Below, piece by piece: positions 10,544 through 22,916 of a stretch of DNA of 64,000 bases. Every line of letters starts with the position of its first letter. Positions within the stretch are counted from its first letter, which is position 1. The notes under the pieces are model-generated. The model was not told where the DNA came from and ran no database searches. It worked only from the letters and a program-made list of their open reading frames with translations. The DNA comes from Apiospora phragmitis (Eukaryota; Ascomycota; Sordariomycetes; Amphisphaeriales; Apiosporaceae): the NCBI GenBank assembly GCA_038363925.1, contig JAQQWL010000004.1:1178001-1242000 (forward strand). Direction: 5' to 3'. A program made the position numbers and the translations under genes.

Positions 10544-12520
10544 TCAAAAGAACAATCTCGTACTAGAGTTCATGTTCTTCAAATTCGCTTCGAGCAATGC
10601 CACGACCTTGCCGTAGACCTCTTGGCGAAACCCATCATCCTCCAAGTCCAGAGTCGGATGCATGAACTCGCACTTGATGCACCGACGCACGGCGTCGTGG
10701 TAATTCGGGCCCATCTCGATATTGACGGCGTTCAGTTGCTGCAACGCCGTTTCGTAATCGAGCAGGAGGTCCCGCCGTTCGGCGTTTTGGGTATTAGGGG
10801 ATCCCCGCGACTCCGATGCCGACGACTCCTCGTCCGTCTTTATCGAGGTTGTCGCTTTCCGCAGGGATCGCAGCCGCTTGCCGAGGGCCAACTCGAGTAG
10901 GACGATTCCGAGGCTGAAGATGGTGCTGTTATGTATGATGCCCGAAATGCTGTTGTGTTTGGGATCGGCGTCGTCCAGCGACTTGGGCTGGTCACGCTCC
11001 GGCAGCCTTTTGGAGACGAACGCGTGATCCTACGAAGGGGTCCCGTCCAAGTTGACGCAAAGCATGTCTTCGCAGTCGAACACCTCGGGGAGCCAAGGGG
11101 ACTTGGCCAGCTGCAAGACGTTGGAAGCGACGGTGGCCGCCAGGGTTTGCTTGTGGCGGAAGGCAAGGTACGGAAGTGACTTGCCATCGCTTTCGAGAAC
11201 CTGACGTAATGACACTATGGACCATTCATCGCCAAGTTTGTGGTGTCCTTGGGGTTGCTGGACAGGATACACCCCGAACTTGTTGTCTGTCGACGCGGGT
11301 TTGTCGGTCACGTAGCCGTAGCAGGCGAGGCCGGACAGCTTCTCGGATCGTCTGTTTTCCTCGATGGTATGACAGAGATCTTGAAGATCTTGAATCTTCC
11401 CCTGTGGCTTAGGCATCCCCAGGGCTGCAGCTCCAACTCCAAGTCTGGTCATCGCAACTGCCAGAGACTCCTGGAGCACTTCCATCCCATCTATGATTTG
11501 CACCTGGCTACCAAAACCAGAAGGGTCGGAAGGCGGCGTGGCTGCAAAGGATGGCGTAGTAGAAAGTGAAGGATTGGCGGCGAAGTTGACTCTTTTCTTT
11601 GGCTTGCCTAGAGGCTTGGGACTCAGTCCGCAAGCCACCACATCCAGAGACTCTTTGGGTCGTCCCATCTCGGCGCGTATCTCGACTTCATCCCAAAGCC
11701 AGGTGGTCTGCTTCGCCTTGCGGTTGTTGGCATCGTACATCAAGGTCAGCCGGAAGAAGATTTGCCGGGCGAGAGTCTCGTCGTCGTCGTAGGGCGTAGG
11801 CTGCACACAAGGCGGCTGCAGCTCTGGGTTAACGGTGTGGGACACAGGACAGCGGCAGGACAGACTACAGCGGATGGCGTTGAACACATTGCGCGAGAGC
11901 CTTCTTGTCAGGCTGAAAAATCAGGCTGCCGAGCGCACTTGCCGACCTGATTCCATTCCTCGTTGACTCCCAGGTCCACCAGTTTTCCCAACGTCGTGTT
12001 TCCTTCCGCTATAACCTTGAGCATGTCGCTATACTGTGATCTGTTGAAAGCAAATCTGACACGCTCAAGTCCCCCTGCTATAGAAGACGATGCGGACTTG
12101 GTAGCCTGTCATTTAATTTACTCTATGACTGACAAGTGAAGAGTTCGACTAACGTGGAAGACGCCCAGCTTAGCGCTGAGCTGTTCAACAGCCTCATTCA
12201 ATATCTTCGACGATACCTTCGAAGGTTCCGTACGCCTTCCATAGTCTTCTTCGGATGATGCCATGGATCCTCTCATCTTTCCAGAGACAACCGAACGGCT
12301 CGCGGATCATGTTTTCTATGGCCGTCTCGGCTACCAGGCCCGTCAACAGCTTCTCACAGGTACCTTCCAGTATAATCAACTCGGCACTCAGCGACCTTCG
12401 GAGGCTGTTGAGTTCTCTCGAGTACTTCCGCCATGATGAAACGGCCTTGTATTTTTCGATAGCTGTGAGAATCAGAGGGATTGTCCCGAGCACTAGTCCG
12501 ATCATCTCGATTCCTGACAT
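10544..12520 (-). pseudogene. DUF7580-type fungal protein gene, disrupted
   Basis: Starts at 12520 (MSGIEMIGLVLGTIPLILTA). The N-terminal helical pattern and the C-terminal block SLGIVLLELALGKRLRSL followed by DAVRRCIKCEF are those of a large fungal family (DUF7580) often found near NLR-like and incompatibility genes; the family's function is unknown to me. Exon 1 runs 12520-12154, a 48-base intron follows, and exon 2 runs 12105-10544. Three defects are visible: an extra T near 12197 (ATATTGAAT) shifts the frame inside the first exon; a missing T in the T5 run near 11,915 shifts it again; and TAG at 11030-11032 stops the frame just before DHAFVSKRLPE, which continues in frame. Allowing for the two single-base changes the lengths divide by three and would give 642 residues. 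TAG could come from CAG by a C-to-T change. Confidence 0.7.
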
Positions 12521-12866
12521 TGTTACGCCGCCCAAAAGGGATCGATCCTCTCCTCGTGTGTCCGATCGAATAAATGAGCTGAAGGTTTGCAGAAGCAGAG
12601 ATGCTAGACTCACGCGGAGATAGGAAAAGCCGTGTGCGGGGGATAGGATGTGAATGTGATGGGCACCTACAGCCCGAGATGTAGGCGCCACTATTATCGA
12701 GGCAGACATTGGCTACCAGCTACATGGGTGCCGGTGCCGGCGGTTACAATGCTTCACCCCGCCCCTCGGAAGGACTGGACTGATCTTGGTGACGATAGTC
12801 AATACAACCCGTTGATTTCAGCCGGAAATATATGTATTTTTTTACGTATCGAATGAGAAGAGCACA
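12521..12866. promoter_or_regulatory. Shared divergent promoter region
   Basis: These 346 bases separate the start codons of the divergent DUF7580-like and C2H2 genes and must carry both promoters. No specific motif was assigned. Confidence 0.5.
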
Positions 12867-15413
12867 ATGCAGACGATAGGGGGTCTTGTTCGCGACTGCT
12901 TGAAATCTTTCGACTCTGTCCTCTCCAATCGGGTCGAGTATGAGAGGAAAGCCGGCGAAAGCCTTGCTCTCTCTAAAATCAACGACGAGCAGGGCAAATT
13001 CAAGGTGTGGTCTGGCAACATCGGAGCCCATCGCAAGGGGACGAGCTCTCTTGACTATCGACTGAGAGATGCCTCCAACCTGCGCAAAAAAGTGCAAGCC
13101 TTACTCGAGGACCTGCTAGAGGCGCTGGCTGATGGTATAAAAATGACGCCTCTTTCCCTCCGCGGATGCTATCTGCTTACGAACAGTAGCCGATAAAATC
13201 TTCAGCGGTGAAGTGCAGCCTTGGGACGAAGATGAGCCAGACGGGTTCCTCCCAGACAACCACGGCGGGCTACAGCACGCAGAAGATGACGGGTTCACTT
13301 TCGAAACTGAGCTCGAGCAGCTGATGGCTGACATTGATGAAACTATAAATTACCTGTACAAGGTGTCAGCTGGGCTCAGAAGCACTCCCCAGCACGATCG
13401 GCTCATGTCATCGCTGTCCATCAGCACGTCCCACTTTGAGGAATACGACATCCAGCATGTGCGCAACAAGCACCCGAATATTGAAGATGCTATAGCTCAG
13501 AGGCTCGGCAGAGCTATCACCATGCGCCGGCATTACTTCAAATATCGAGAATCCCATCGCGGAAAACTCGGCAGTGGACTGGAGCACGGAAATAGACCTG
13601 CTGACGGGATCAGCACCATTGCATCGTCCCTACCAGACGCGCTCAAAGGGGCCGAGCCAGTGCTTGACAGCCTTAATGTCGATAACAACTCCAAGAGCGG
13701 CTTTAATCAGACGTCCTTTGCAACCTCGGTCGCGGACCCGACTGAGTTACGCGCACCGCCGCGTCCAAAAGAGGCGGCAACGCAGGAATACTTCGAGTGT
13801 CCGTTCTGTTTCATGATACTCTCGGCTCGGACAAGGCGTGCTTGGAAGTTAGTCTCTTCGCCTTTTCCTACCCTCCTTGGCAATGACCCAAATGATTCTT
13901 ACTGATTGATTCGACCGTTTCAGGAAGCATGTTTTCGCCGACCTCCGCCCATACGTCTGTCTTTACAAAGACTGCCCATCGCCTACGCAGTTATTCGCGA
14001 GGCGGCATCAGTGGGTGGAGCATCTACACCAACAACATTGGTAAGCGACTCTCGGGGATCATTCCTTCCTATCCCAGCCGTTATTTCTCGTTATCCCAAT
14101 GTTTCAAGGGGGATAGATTCACCGTTTATTCGAGGATTTGGGTTTATACCCTCCTGAGACATCTAATTCATCCCAAAAAGAGTAATACTTACGCCGAGAG
14201 TCGGTAGGAGGATGTGGAAGTGCCCATTCGATGGCTCGGGTCCTTTCCAGTCTCAGGAATCGTTCATGACACACATCCAGCACGGCCACCCCGACGTCAT
14301 TGGGTCAGATCTAATTGAGACATTCGTAACTGCTGTAAGTAAGCAATGTCGAATGCGCATGCATATATAACCCCAAATCCTTCAACATGAAAGCCATCAA
14401 ACACATACCAGTACTAACCAAGGTGGTATTAGTGTGAGAGGCCATGTCCTGATTTTGCTTATCAGAAGTGCCAGTTTTGCAGCGAATCTATCTCATCAAG
14501 AGATCAATATCGGCGACATATTGGACGCCATCTCGAGCAGCTCGCGCTGTTTGCATTGCCAACAGATTATGATGCCGAAGATGTAGAAGAAGAGGAAGAG
14601 GAAGAAGGAGACGAAAGTATTATCCGTGCCGATGAAGAATCCGACTCTTCTGGTACAGATACCGAACTGGAGTTTTATTATGATCTACGCTTGCGGGCTG
14701 AGTCCGCTTCCCCCCTATCCCCCCAAAAGAGTTGCTGGAAAAGTTGCTGAAAATGAGTAAGAGAAAATTAAAGGTGGCGCAAGATGAAATTAATGGGATT
14801 GAACAGAAGCAACGTGAATTGGATCTGAACACCATCGAGGAGAACGACAACATGCTAGAGTCTCCGCCGGCACCGACTGTGTTTGACGAAGGAGGGTCTA
14901 ACAAGGAGCGCCCAAGTATGGGTGTGGGCTATAGCAATTCCCTTGCACAGCAGGCGTTGCAGTTGGAAGAGCAATCACTAAGCAAGAATGAGCACCTCGA
15001 CAAGGGACATGAAGAGTCCCTCGAACTCGATGAGCAGAGGACTGAGGTTGTGTATAAGGAATTGAGGAAGCTCCAGGAGATCGAGTACAAGTACCAGCTG
15101 CAGATGCAGGAGCAAGTCCTGAGAAAGAAGCTCGAGGAGCAGGCGGTGCAGGAGCTACTCCTCAAGTCAGGCCTCAGCGAGGAAGAGTTCAACGCCAAAC
15201 TCAGGGAGAAAAGAGCCAATGGAGGAGAAGGGAAAACGGAATGACGGGCACGAACGACCTACTTACACCAGGATGGCCCGCCGTCTTCTGTCACTGGAAA
15301 CGCTGCGGGCATCCCACATGGACTATCAACTGGACCAGGTAAGCCAGCTGTTCCGCTGAGCCGGTTCTGTATAGCTACTGGGCTAATTACTTATGAAATG
15401 GCAATAGTATTGA
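12867..15413 (+). CDS. C2H2 zinc-finger protein with acuF-like finger block, frame breaks in last large exon
   Basis: Exons: 12867-13134, 13190-13847 (13187 also possible), 13924-14040, 14208-14334, 14433-15338 and 15408-15413; GT-AG sites are good and one branch point reads CTAAC before 14433. About 693 residues. The N-terminus (MQTIGGLVRDCLKSFDSVLS) and the finger block (YFECPFCFMILSARTRRAWK, then LRPYVCLYKDC, MWKCPFDG and KCQFCSESISS) match a common fungal architecture annotated as oxidoreductase acuF-like C2H2 finger; the role is unknown. An acidic Glu-rich stretch and a long coiled coil (about residues 480-630) follow, then a conserved-looking end YTRMARRLLSLETL. Within the fifth exon the frame must shift by one missing base at the C runs 14710-14724 and by one extra base at the A run 15233-15236; the two cancel in length. 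As written, translation stops near 14,748. Confidence 0.7.
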
Positions 15414-16142
15414 GATGAATAAGCAAAGTCGGGCCCTGTCATTATTCGGCTTTCATCCCAATAATAGCTATTACGCTGACGGCGCTCCCATTGGCAGCTA
15501 GTCCGTCGCTGAGAACCAAAGTCACATGATGGAGGACACAGAGACAGGTACATGAGCCTGCTTTTCCACGGGCGGCGCCGGGTACGATTTCCTTGTGCTC
15601 GACTCTAACTGAGATGCTCGGTGCCCATCACCCCCTTTTGGCCCCTAATTAGGTGAAGCCAAGACTGTGACAGCATCCATGTCGGCATCCCCATTTGGGG
15701 ACAAGCATTTCGACGAACCCTATTCTTGCCGCTCTCTACTTGCAATCTATTACTTTTGACTGTGATGGACCGACCACATGTACCCCAATATCTACGGCAT
15801 GGGAGAAGGCCGTATTTGCCCCTGGATAGCCTTGGGCACATGTGATAGACATGGGCACCGCTGTCTCTCTACGAACCTTGTCATAGCGGATTCGGCGAAA
15901 CCCGATATTATAGACCAGTAGAAGGCTCTGCAAAGGGGGCGGCAGTGCAAGTAAACCTTTTCAGCCTTTGGGGATTCCGGACTATTAAACTATATAATTA
16001 GGCACTTCATATCTTCGTCTCTTACCTGGGTTATTAATAGACCAGCCCAAGCTCTCTACGTTCTTTGACTCTTCACATTCGCTGGCATACGTTCTTTAAC
16101 CCAAACATACATTCGTTTAAAACCGACTGTCTATTCTTCATC
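15414..16142. other. Intergenic, no gene seen
   Basis: No coding frame was recognised. The last 120 bases are the likely leader of the small secreted protein gene. Confidence 0.5.
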
Positions 16143-16781
16143 ATGCGCTCTTTCAGCCTGTCCTGCATCCTCCTCAGCTGCGCTACCACCGGTGCGATGG
16201 CAGCACCATCGGCATCTTCATCCAGCAACGTGACGGTCAACACGATCGGCTCGAACGGCACGGCTTCCAATGGAGCCGGCTCCTCTCCGCCTGCGGATCG
16301 CTGGCTCCGTTTGGAGACATTGGCGTCGGATGCGGCATCAACTGGGCCGAGCGTTCGAGTTTTGGAGGTAAGCCATCAGTGTCGTCTCATGAAGCAGGCA
16401 GCGTGCGGCGATCCCCCAGGTTCCCCGTTCGTCCCGTAGCCACCCCACCCCCAACACGAACGGAAGAAGCCGGCCGGCCCCCAAAATCCATACCCCTGAG
16501 TAAAAGTGACATCTGAAAGCTAACGATGTTTAACTTAAAAAGGTGGGCTCCAGGCCGGATCCCCCGCGTTCGGGCTCGGCGGCAGTTACACTATCTCCAC
16601 CGACAACATGACCATCGGCCTCGGCACGGGCAACGTCAAGACCAACACCAAGGCGGACCTAGCGCTCACCCTCGGCTACGACGGCACCGCCGAATTCAAG
16701 ATCACGTACTCGGGTAAGCTGAGCTGCCAGGAGGGCACAGACTCATCGGGGGCGAATGTGTTTACTAGCACGGGCGCGTAG
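16143..16781 (+). CDS. Small secreted protein, frame break in first exon
   Basis: Starts with a clear signal peptide, MRSFSLSCILLSCATTGAMA followed by Ala-Pro, then a Ser/Thr/Asn-rich stretch with several N-glycosylation sequons. Exon 1 is 16143-16367 and exon 2 is 16543-16781, with an intron of 175 bases (GTAAGC donor, CTAAC before an AAAAG acceptor). Exon 2 reads as a compact beta-rich secreted domain (LQAGSPAFGLGGSYTIS, MTIGLGTGNVKTN) and ends at TAG 16779. To join the signal-peptide frame with the frame of exon 2, one base must be missing around 16,285-16,300; after it exon 1 reads FGDIGVGCGINWAERSSFG, which looks authentic. With one base restored the length is 154 residues. Family not recognised; the export prediction is firm and the function unknown. 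Confidence 0.6.
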
Positions 16782-17682
16782 ATTGCAATTGTCCCAGACA
16801 ACTAATTCCAAATGCGGTTTGGACTGGGCGTTTGTTTCAGATATCCGACGCTGACTCAAGCGCCTCTTGAGGCGTTATGATACTGCTAAGCATGGCTTCG
16901 CTCTGTTTACCAAGCAATTCTTGTCTTGTACACATGAAAGGGTTAGTTGAACTTGGCAATATAAGATGGCACTTCTCAGGAAAGTTTGACAGGTCCCCTA
17001 ACCCCTTTCATTCTCCGGTTGCACTTTTGATGTTGGTTATCATCAGTACTGCATGGACTCATGACAGGGAAGATGGCAATAGATCGGAGCAAGGGCTCCT
17101 ACTGTACCACGTGTATGAGTATGGGCATCTGTGCGATACGGTCGTTGGTTTCAGCTACTGAATGAAGCCTGAACCCACCTGTGCATTGCGGCTCAAACGT
17201 GGATCGTCTTGGTGCAGCCCATCATCCGAGTCGTGAGTCAGTGACAAATCGGATTAAGTTTGGAGGCGCGAGACTTTATGTAGCAGCTCTTTCTGCCGAG
17301 AGGTCAGTGACGTCAATGATCCGAGAGTCCTCGATTACATTCGCAATTTGCCAGGCAATAATAGCCAGACTGGTTATCATGCCATTTCCCTTATTTTATT
17401 ATCTTCCTTATTTTATTACCTTCCCTTCCAATATAGACCAGCTGCATCACGTCACCCTAGCGCATATGCCGACCCAAACTCACCTGTGCTGGACACCAAG
17501 AACGAGGACGTTTCTACGATAGCACGATAATAAACCCCTTGGAGCCACCACTAGAGCGGCAAAGCAAAAGTCGACTTGCGCCTCCCTTACCACAAGAACG
17601 GTAATACTGCCGCAGCAGTACGACGACGACCAAGATATTCTGTGGCAGCTGCAGCTGCAGCTGCCGCTGTGCCCAGAGACCG
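16782..17682. other. Intergenic, no gene seen
   Basis: About 0.9 kb without recognised coding or RNA features. Confidence 0.45.
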
Positions 17683-17841
17683 ATGCCGCCTCTTCTCCAA
17701 AGAAGCGGTGAGCCCACCACGTTCGACGCCCAATTTGTCCTCCTATCGACCCTCAGCTCGATCGGCTTCGTCCTGTTTTTTGGCGTCATCATTTCCCTCT
17801 ACCTGCGGAGGAGGACCTACAACAACTACGTCGGTCCCTAA
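17683..17841 (+). CDS. Short ORF with one predicted membrane segment
   Basis: ATG at 17683 opens a 52-residue frame, MPPLLQRSGEPTTFDAQF and onward, with a single hydrophobic stretch of about 20 residues (LLSTLSSIGFVLFFGVIISL) followed by a basic stop-transfer sequence LYLRRR and the end YNNYVG-Pro. That pattern is what a type I or III single-pass protein would show. It could be a genuine micro-protein, the first exon of a longer gene or chance. A second open frame of 100 residues overlaps it in another phase but is low-complexity. Confidence 0.3.
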   Translation: MPPLLQRSGEPTTFDAQFVLLSTLSSIGFVLFFGVIISLYLRRRTYNNYVGP

Positions 17842-18431
17842 GAAGCCGCACGACGGTGTCCAACCCTCACGAAAGTAGAGTATGGAACAGCCGGGCTTGG
17901 GTATGTGTTCTGGTATCGTCTCGATTCCGACCCACGCTGACCACCACCCAACTCTTCCCGGGCCCGGACCAGCCGCTAATCTATGACAAAATCCTAGAAA
18001 CTAGTGACCCCGGCTACCACTCCCAAACGGCTCTTCCGACCACTTGAGCAACAACGGCGACTAATAAGACATTAGCGCGCGAACGTTGGCCCATGTGAGG
18101 TGGCGGGTTCTGTGTCTGAGCCAACGGAGTACCGGTCGTAGAGCGGACGGGTGCGGCGGTGGAGCTCGATGGGCACTCGGTTCCACAAGGCAATTGTAAA
18201 GAATGAGGTAGCAGGCTACCATGAAAGGGGATGATACCTATAAACTACACATATTTTTGGGTCTACGGATGGTGGGCGGGCACCACCCAATAGAGAAAAG
18301 AAAACTCTGAATCCCCTAATTCACCAGCTGTATTAACGTATTAGAAACTATACTAATAACTTGGTGTATCTCAATCCAACGGATGCGTGTACTAAAATCC
18401 TTCAAACATGCCTCAAGTCCGTGCCCAAGCT
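17842..18431. other. Intergenic, no gene seen
   Basis: Contains the 3' flank of the secreted-protein gene on the minus strand; no other feature recognised. Confidence 0.4.
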
Positions 18432-20115
18432 CTATGATTGGGTGCCGTTGAAGTAGTAGCACTTATCCACGATCGGGACCTCGGTGTTCCAGATCTTGGA
18501 GCTCCAGTACTTGGTGATGAAGCCCGAGAGCGCGAACAAGAAGTCGGACTGGAGCTGGACGCCGTTCCCGCATGTGTCCGCGGTGGTGGGGGACAGCGGG
18601 TCGACACCCTCGTGCACGTCAGCGCTCTGGGCTCCGTCCAGGACGAAGTGGTTGTTGAAGGTGGGCTCGGCCGTCAGGCCGCTGCTGAGGTCGACCAGCC
18701 CGCCCAGGAACTTGAGCGCCAGCTGCACCGTGACGGACGCGCTGACGTTGGCCGTGATCTCGCCCTTCTCCGAGATGCGCGCGAAGCTCGTGTACTGCGG
18801 CTGCCAGCCCGACGTCGCGGCCGACGCGCCGCCCTGCAGGTCCAGGTGCACGTTGCCGTCGGGGATGGCAATGCCCGCGCCCGCAGTGATGTTGACGCCC
18901 GCCGACGTCGCGAGGTCGAGGCCGATGCCGAACGCGACGCCGGGGCCGAGCGAGACGACGCCGGGCACGTCGACGAGGTTGTACGCGAGGCTGTCGGGCG
19001 TGTACTTGAAGCTGTTCTTGTAACCCGCCGCGACGTAGGCCGACAGCTGCAGGTCCGCGTCGAGGGCGGTGTCGATGTCGAAGTAGAAGGCCTCGAGCTT
19101 CCACGACAGGAAGCTGTACTTGAAGCTGCCGGAGAAGGTCACGTTGGCGGCAAAGGTGGCCTCGTCGGCCGCGATCTTGACGTAGGGGTCCAGCTCGTAG
19201 AGCGTCACGTCCGACCAGGCCTGGTTGAAGGGGATGCTGACGCTGGGGTCGACGGTGAGGCGCTTGGTGAGGGAGGTGGTGGGTATGGAGGAGAAGGTCA
19301 TCTCGCAGGATTCTGTTTCTAGTGTTAGTCCCCTCCTCTGTCGTTTTGCACTGAGACCCAATCGCACAGAGCGAAAAGGGATAATAAGGGGTAGACTTAC
19401 CAGCGATGTTATGCAGTTCATCCTTACTAGCGCTGCAGGAGATGGTGTTCGCCGCGGCGCCAGCGGTAACTTTGTCGACCTTGAAGAAGCCACGCTCGAA
19501 CTCGGCATCGCAGTTGCCCATGTGGTTGGTGATCATTAACAGCTTCTCCAGCGACGACCAAGACTCGAAGGCGGTCTTGTAAGCGTCGTCATCGCTGAAG
19601 GAGACAGTCAAGCTATCATCGCTGCAGTCGACGTTCGTGATGGAGTCGATGTACTCCAGAGCGACAGCGCCCGTGCTGACGGCCAGGGTCATGTTGATCA
19701 GGCCGCCGTTCAGGTCAGAAGCTCGAACGTTCGACGCCTCTTGCGCGCCATAGTACAGGGACACGTTGGCCGAGGGGATGATGTTCTCCTTCTTGGAGCC
19801 GTCCAGGCCGGGCGGGGTGATGGGCGTGAACGTCCTCGTCGCGTTGACGATGGGCGTGGCGGGCACGGTCAGGGGGAGAGGAGGAGAGGAGTCTGATACA
19901 GCGGCGCCGTTAGTCACGGGCTCTGGGACGGCGGCGGGTACGGCATGGGTAGAGGTGTTATTGGCTGGAGGAGGAGATGGCATGTCGACCACAACGTAGC
20001 GGACGGTGGGCTGGTTGCAGTCGCAGGATTCATCCTTACCAAGGGCGGCGGCGGCGTGGGTCTGCAAGGCGGCCTGCAGGAAGAGCGCGGCGGCTCCGAC
20101 TCGCTTGAAAGCCAT
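18432..20115 (-). CDS. Secreted protein with DUF7029/DUF7223-like regions
   Basis: Exons 20115-19401 and 19318-18432 are joined over an 82-base intron (GTAAG donor, CTAAC branch, CTAG acceptor) and give 533 residues with no breaks. The N-terminus MAFKRVGAAALFLQAALQ followed by an Ala-rich run is a signal peptide. A Pro/Thr/Asn-rich linker leads to a domain around residues 110-260 with a Cys pattern and the block LLMITNHMGNC, typical of the fungal DUF7029 region. The second half (WSDVTLYELDPYVKIAADEA, SGSFKYSFLSWKLEAFYFDI) resembles DUF7223, a beta-rich extracellular region. Many N-x-S/T sequons fit a wall or extracellular glycoprotein. The second exon is very GC-rich, which creates long antisense shadow frames. 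Domain names are from memory and should be treated as tentative; export is well supported. Confidence 0.8.
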
Positions 20116-22245
20116 GACGACGGAGGGCGGTTATATGGGAGGAATGAGAGTTGAAACGAGTGGCTTTGTCTGAATCGACACAAGAACGGATGAGCGGAAG
20201 GTTGCAGAGACCACCGGCAAAGCCAGTCTTGGTATTAATTAATGAAGGACGAGGTTGAGCCTGGAGACCAAAGGAAACCCAACATGACTACATGCCACGG
20301 GTTCTGGCCATATCTATACTTACCAGCCCATGACAGCATCAACGGTCCACAAGACGAAGAGAAGATACACAGGCCCGCCCCGAGCTCGCTCTCAGCCGAG
20401 CTTTCTCCATGCCATACAGCTCGGTAGCCTGATCGGGCTTGTGGGGCCGGCACTCGCCCATAGTGAGCCCCACAGGCGCTTATCTTTCTTCTATGCACAA
20501 CCTATATCGCGGATTGCTATAGTCAATATAGTAACCTCCCTTTTTACAATGCGACCACGTGTTATGCCGAACGGCTTCTTCTTGACTCGTGGCATACGTG
20601 AATATCGTTCAAATCCGTAGTCACGGCGAATGGACGGTAGCGTGGACAAATCAGCAACAATGCTCGACTTGGGGGAAGCCCATCAGCACGAGGAAAATAT
20701 CGTTTACGTAATTTGGGGCTATATATGATTTTGCTAACTATCAATGTGTTTTATCTAAGATGCTTTAAAAGAACAGTGTCCGGTTTACCTACGTTCCAGG
20801 GCCGAACCAAAAGCTCGGGGACTTGACCTCTTGGCCGGTTCGGCGGCATGGATGACGGCTCTAGCGGCACTTGATCTGCTGGCATGGATGCCAAGACTCG
20901 CATTCAGGTCCGTGTCCAGGGAAGGGGTCACATCGGACGCTAGAGCAGGTAATCGCCCAACCTTTATACTCCACCAATGCATGCATACTATGCAAGGGCA
21001 ACAGCTTTTGGGCAAAGGAAGTTCACGCAAGTGGCCTATTGATTCATTCGAACTTCCTAATTAGGTAGGTAGACGCATCTGAATTAGAATCCTGTCGGCA
21101 ACGGATCCACGCCAGGATACCCAGTTGAAAATCAAAAGATAGCCGACAAGGAGGGCCGCTTCGCCATTGATTGCGGAATTGCGTTGATGCGATTGCAAGT
21201 TCCTTTGCAATCCTCGCCATCGTGCTTCAGCTCAAGTCGTGATCCCTCGCTCACTGACGTGGAATTTAACACGAGACAGGACAATTGTCACCTAACTGTG
21301 CTACACTACACGAGGACGTGTGGCTCACCCTCAGTCACGAAAGCCAGGTATTCAGGCTTCCATCGTAATACGTCTTCTTCATCGGGTCAGACCACCACTA
21401 TCGCTACTATAGAAAGAAGGTGGGTTCAGTAAACATAGCCATAGTAAGTTCAGATTGTGCCGGCCCAAGACAACATCCCCTTATCCAACCAAACGTAGTG
21501 GTGCAACCGTCAACGAAATCGGGCGTCACAAAATGCGTACGAGTCATGGTGTCGCAGTGGTAATTTGACAAGTCAATGGCGTACGACAGGAACCCCTGTC
21601 TCACAACACCCTGGCAACTCCAACCTGTCAACCCCACGTTGAATTCTTTACAATTACTCCGTACATACTTACCTACTTACATTACCCCATAGGTTGTTAT
21701 CGAAAATTGCCCGACGGAGGAACCTCAATCGGCTCCACTGCAGATAACTAACCACTATCTTAGATCCGGTGCAACGGAGTGCGCCGTACCATATATTTTC
21801 GTCACATGTGACACCTTGGATGATATTGACAGAGGTCTGTATAGTCATGGAATAAATCGTTCAATTTATCATGACATCTGACATGTGCCCCAAGTGCCAC
21901 TAGCCTTAGCCGAAGGAAGCCGGACACCTGTGTGCAAGATGGGAGCAATTTCTCCTCCTGGTACAGCTTATGCGTTGAGAGACACAACCAGTGTTACAGA
22001 TGGCAAACAAACAGGCGAGCAGCAGCGGGAACTTCGCTCTGGAAATGAAGATCATGCCATCTACTTGGCTCTGAGAGCATGCCAGCATGAGGAAAGCATG
22101 TTCGTCTTCAAAAGCCCCAGAACGCTCGCCCGATTCTGCGAGAAGATGATCCTTGTTTCTATATTCTCTTTCTCTCGATGACTCTGGATACACGCAAATC
22201 ACGGCTGCCGATAGTGCCTATTTCGTGCTTCCACATAGTACCAGA
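20116..22245. other. Intergenic, no gene seen
   Basis: 2.1 kb between two secreted-protein genes in divergent orientation. Only short, non-protein-like frames were found, and no repeat copy of the downstream transposon families was noticed. Confidence 0.5.
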
Positions 22246-22916
22246 ATGCGTTCCGTCTCCCCCCCGGGAGCATATCTCCTCATGGCTCTGATTATGGGAG
22301 GCGCTAGCAGTGGGTATGCATCCTCGCCATCGCCGCCGTCTAACCGAATCTACCTAGAGGAGGCAGCACCGGAGCAAGAGATCCCTTGCTGCGGAGCCCA
22401 AGTCCAGTTCCAGGCTACCTATGATGCGCAGTACTATTGCGGGTCGACGAGCCTCGCCAATCACACCCTGACCAACTCGCCCCTCCTGGCCGACTGTCAA
22501 GCCATGCTCGCCAACGCCACGGGCATGCCCGGCTACTGGACCCTCAGCCACTGGCCGGGGGACCAGGTCCTGAGCCCTATGCTGACCAACGGCACGTGCC
22601 AGCTCGTCGTCGGGAAGATGGGCTCAGACCTCGGCCTGAACGCGACGTAGGCTATCTTCTCTCTTCCTGTAGCTTCTGACCTTGTCTTGATTCGTTGAAA
22701 ATTGGGAACGCATGCTGACATATGCCTCTGAAAACGCTCCCCCATAACAGGATTGGCAATGGAGATATTGAGAACCTTGTCAACATGATGATCAATCAGC
22801 AGAACGGCACATGCTCGCAGACTGGAAGGTGCTCTGCCTGGGGGGTCACTTCTTGTTATAGTTCGGTTGGCACCGATGTGACTCTAAGTTGGGAGTTCCT
22901 GCAGCCACAGCCATGA
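22246..22916 (+). CDS. Hce2-domain (Ecp2-like) secreted effector candidate
   Basis: Exons 22246-22646 and 22751-22916 join in phase 2 over a 104-base intron (GTAGGC donor, ATAACAG acceptor) to give 188 residues. A signal peptide (MRSVSPPGAYLLMALIMGGA) precedes a Cys-containing domain with the order expected for Hce2, homologues of Cladosporium fulvum Ecp2: YYCGSTSL, then DCQAMLANATG, GTCQLVV, the hallmark IGNGDIENLVNMMI and a final Cys after AWGVTS. Three N-x-T sequons are present. Members of this family are apoplastic effectors or antimicrobial-type proteins; whether this one is active is not shown by sequence. The gene is intact and sits in a gene-poor stretch. Confidence 0.8.

Noticed and set aside
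18438..19322. Open frame of 294 codons on the plus strand
   Set aside because: It is the antisense shadow of the GC-rich second exon of the secreted-protein gene; its Arg/Val/Gly-rich content has no domain pattern, while the minus-strand frame has signal peptide, splice sites and family features.
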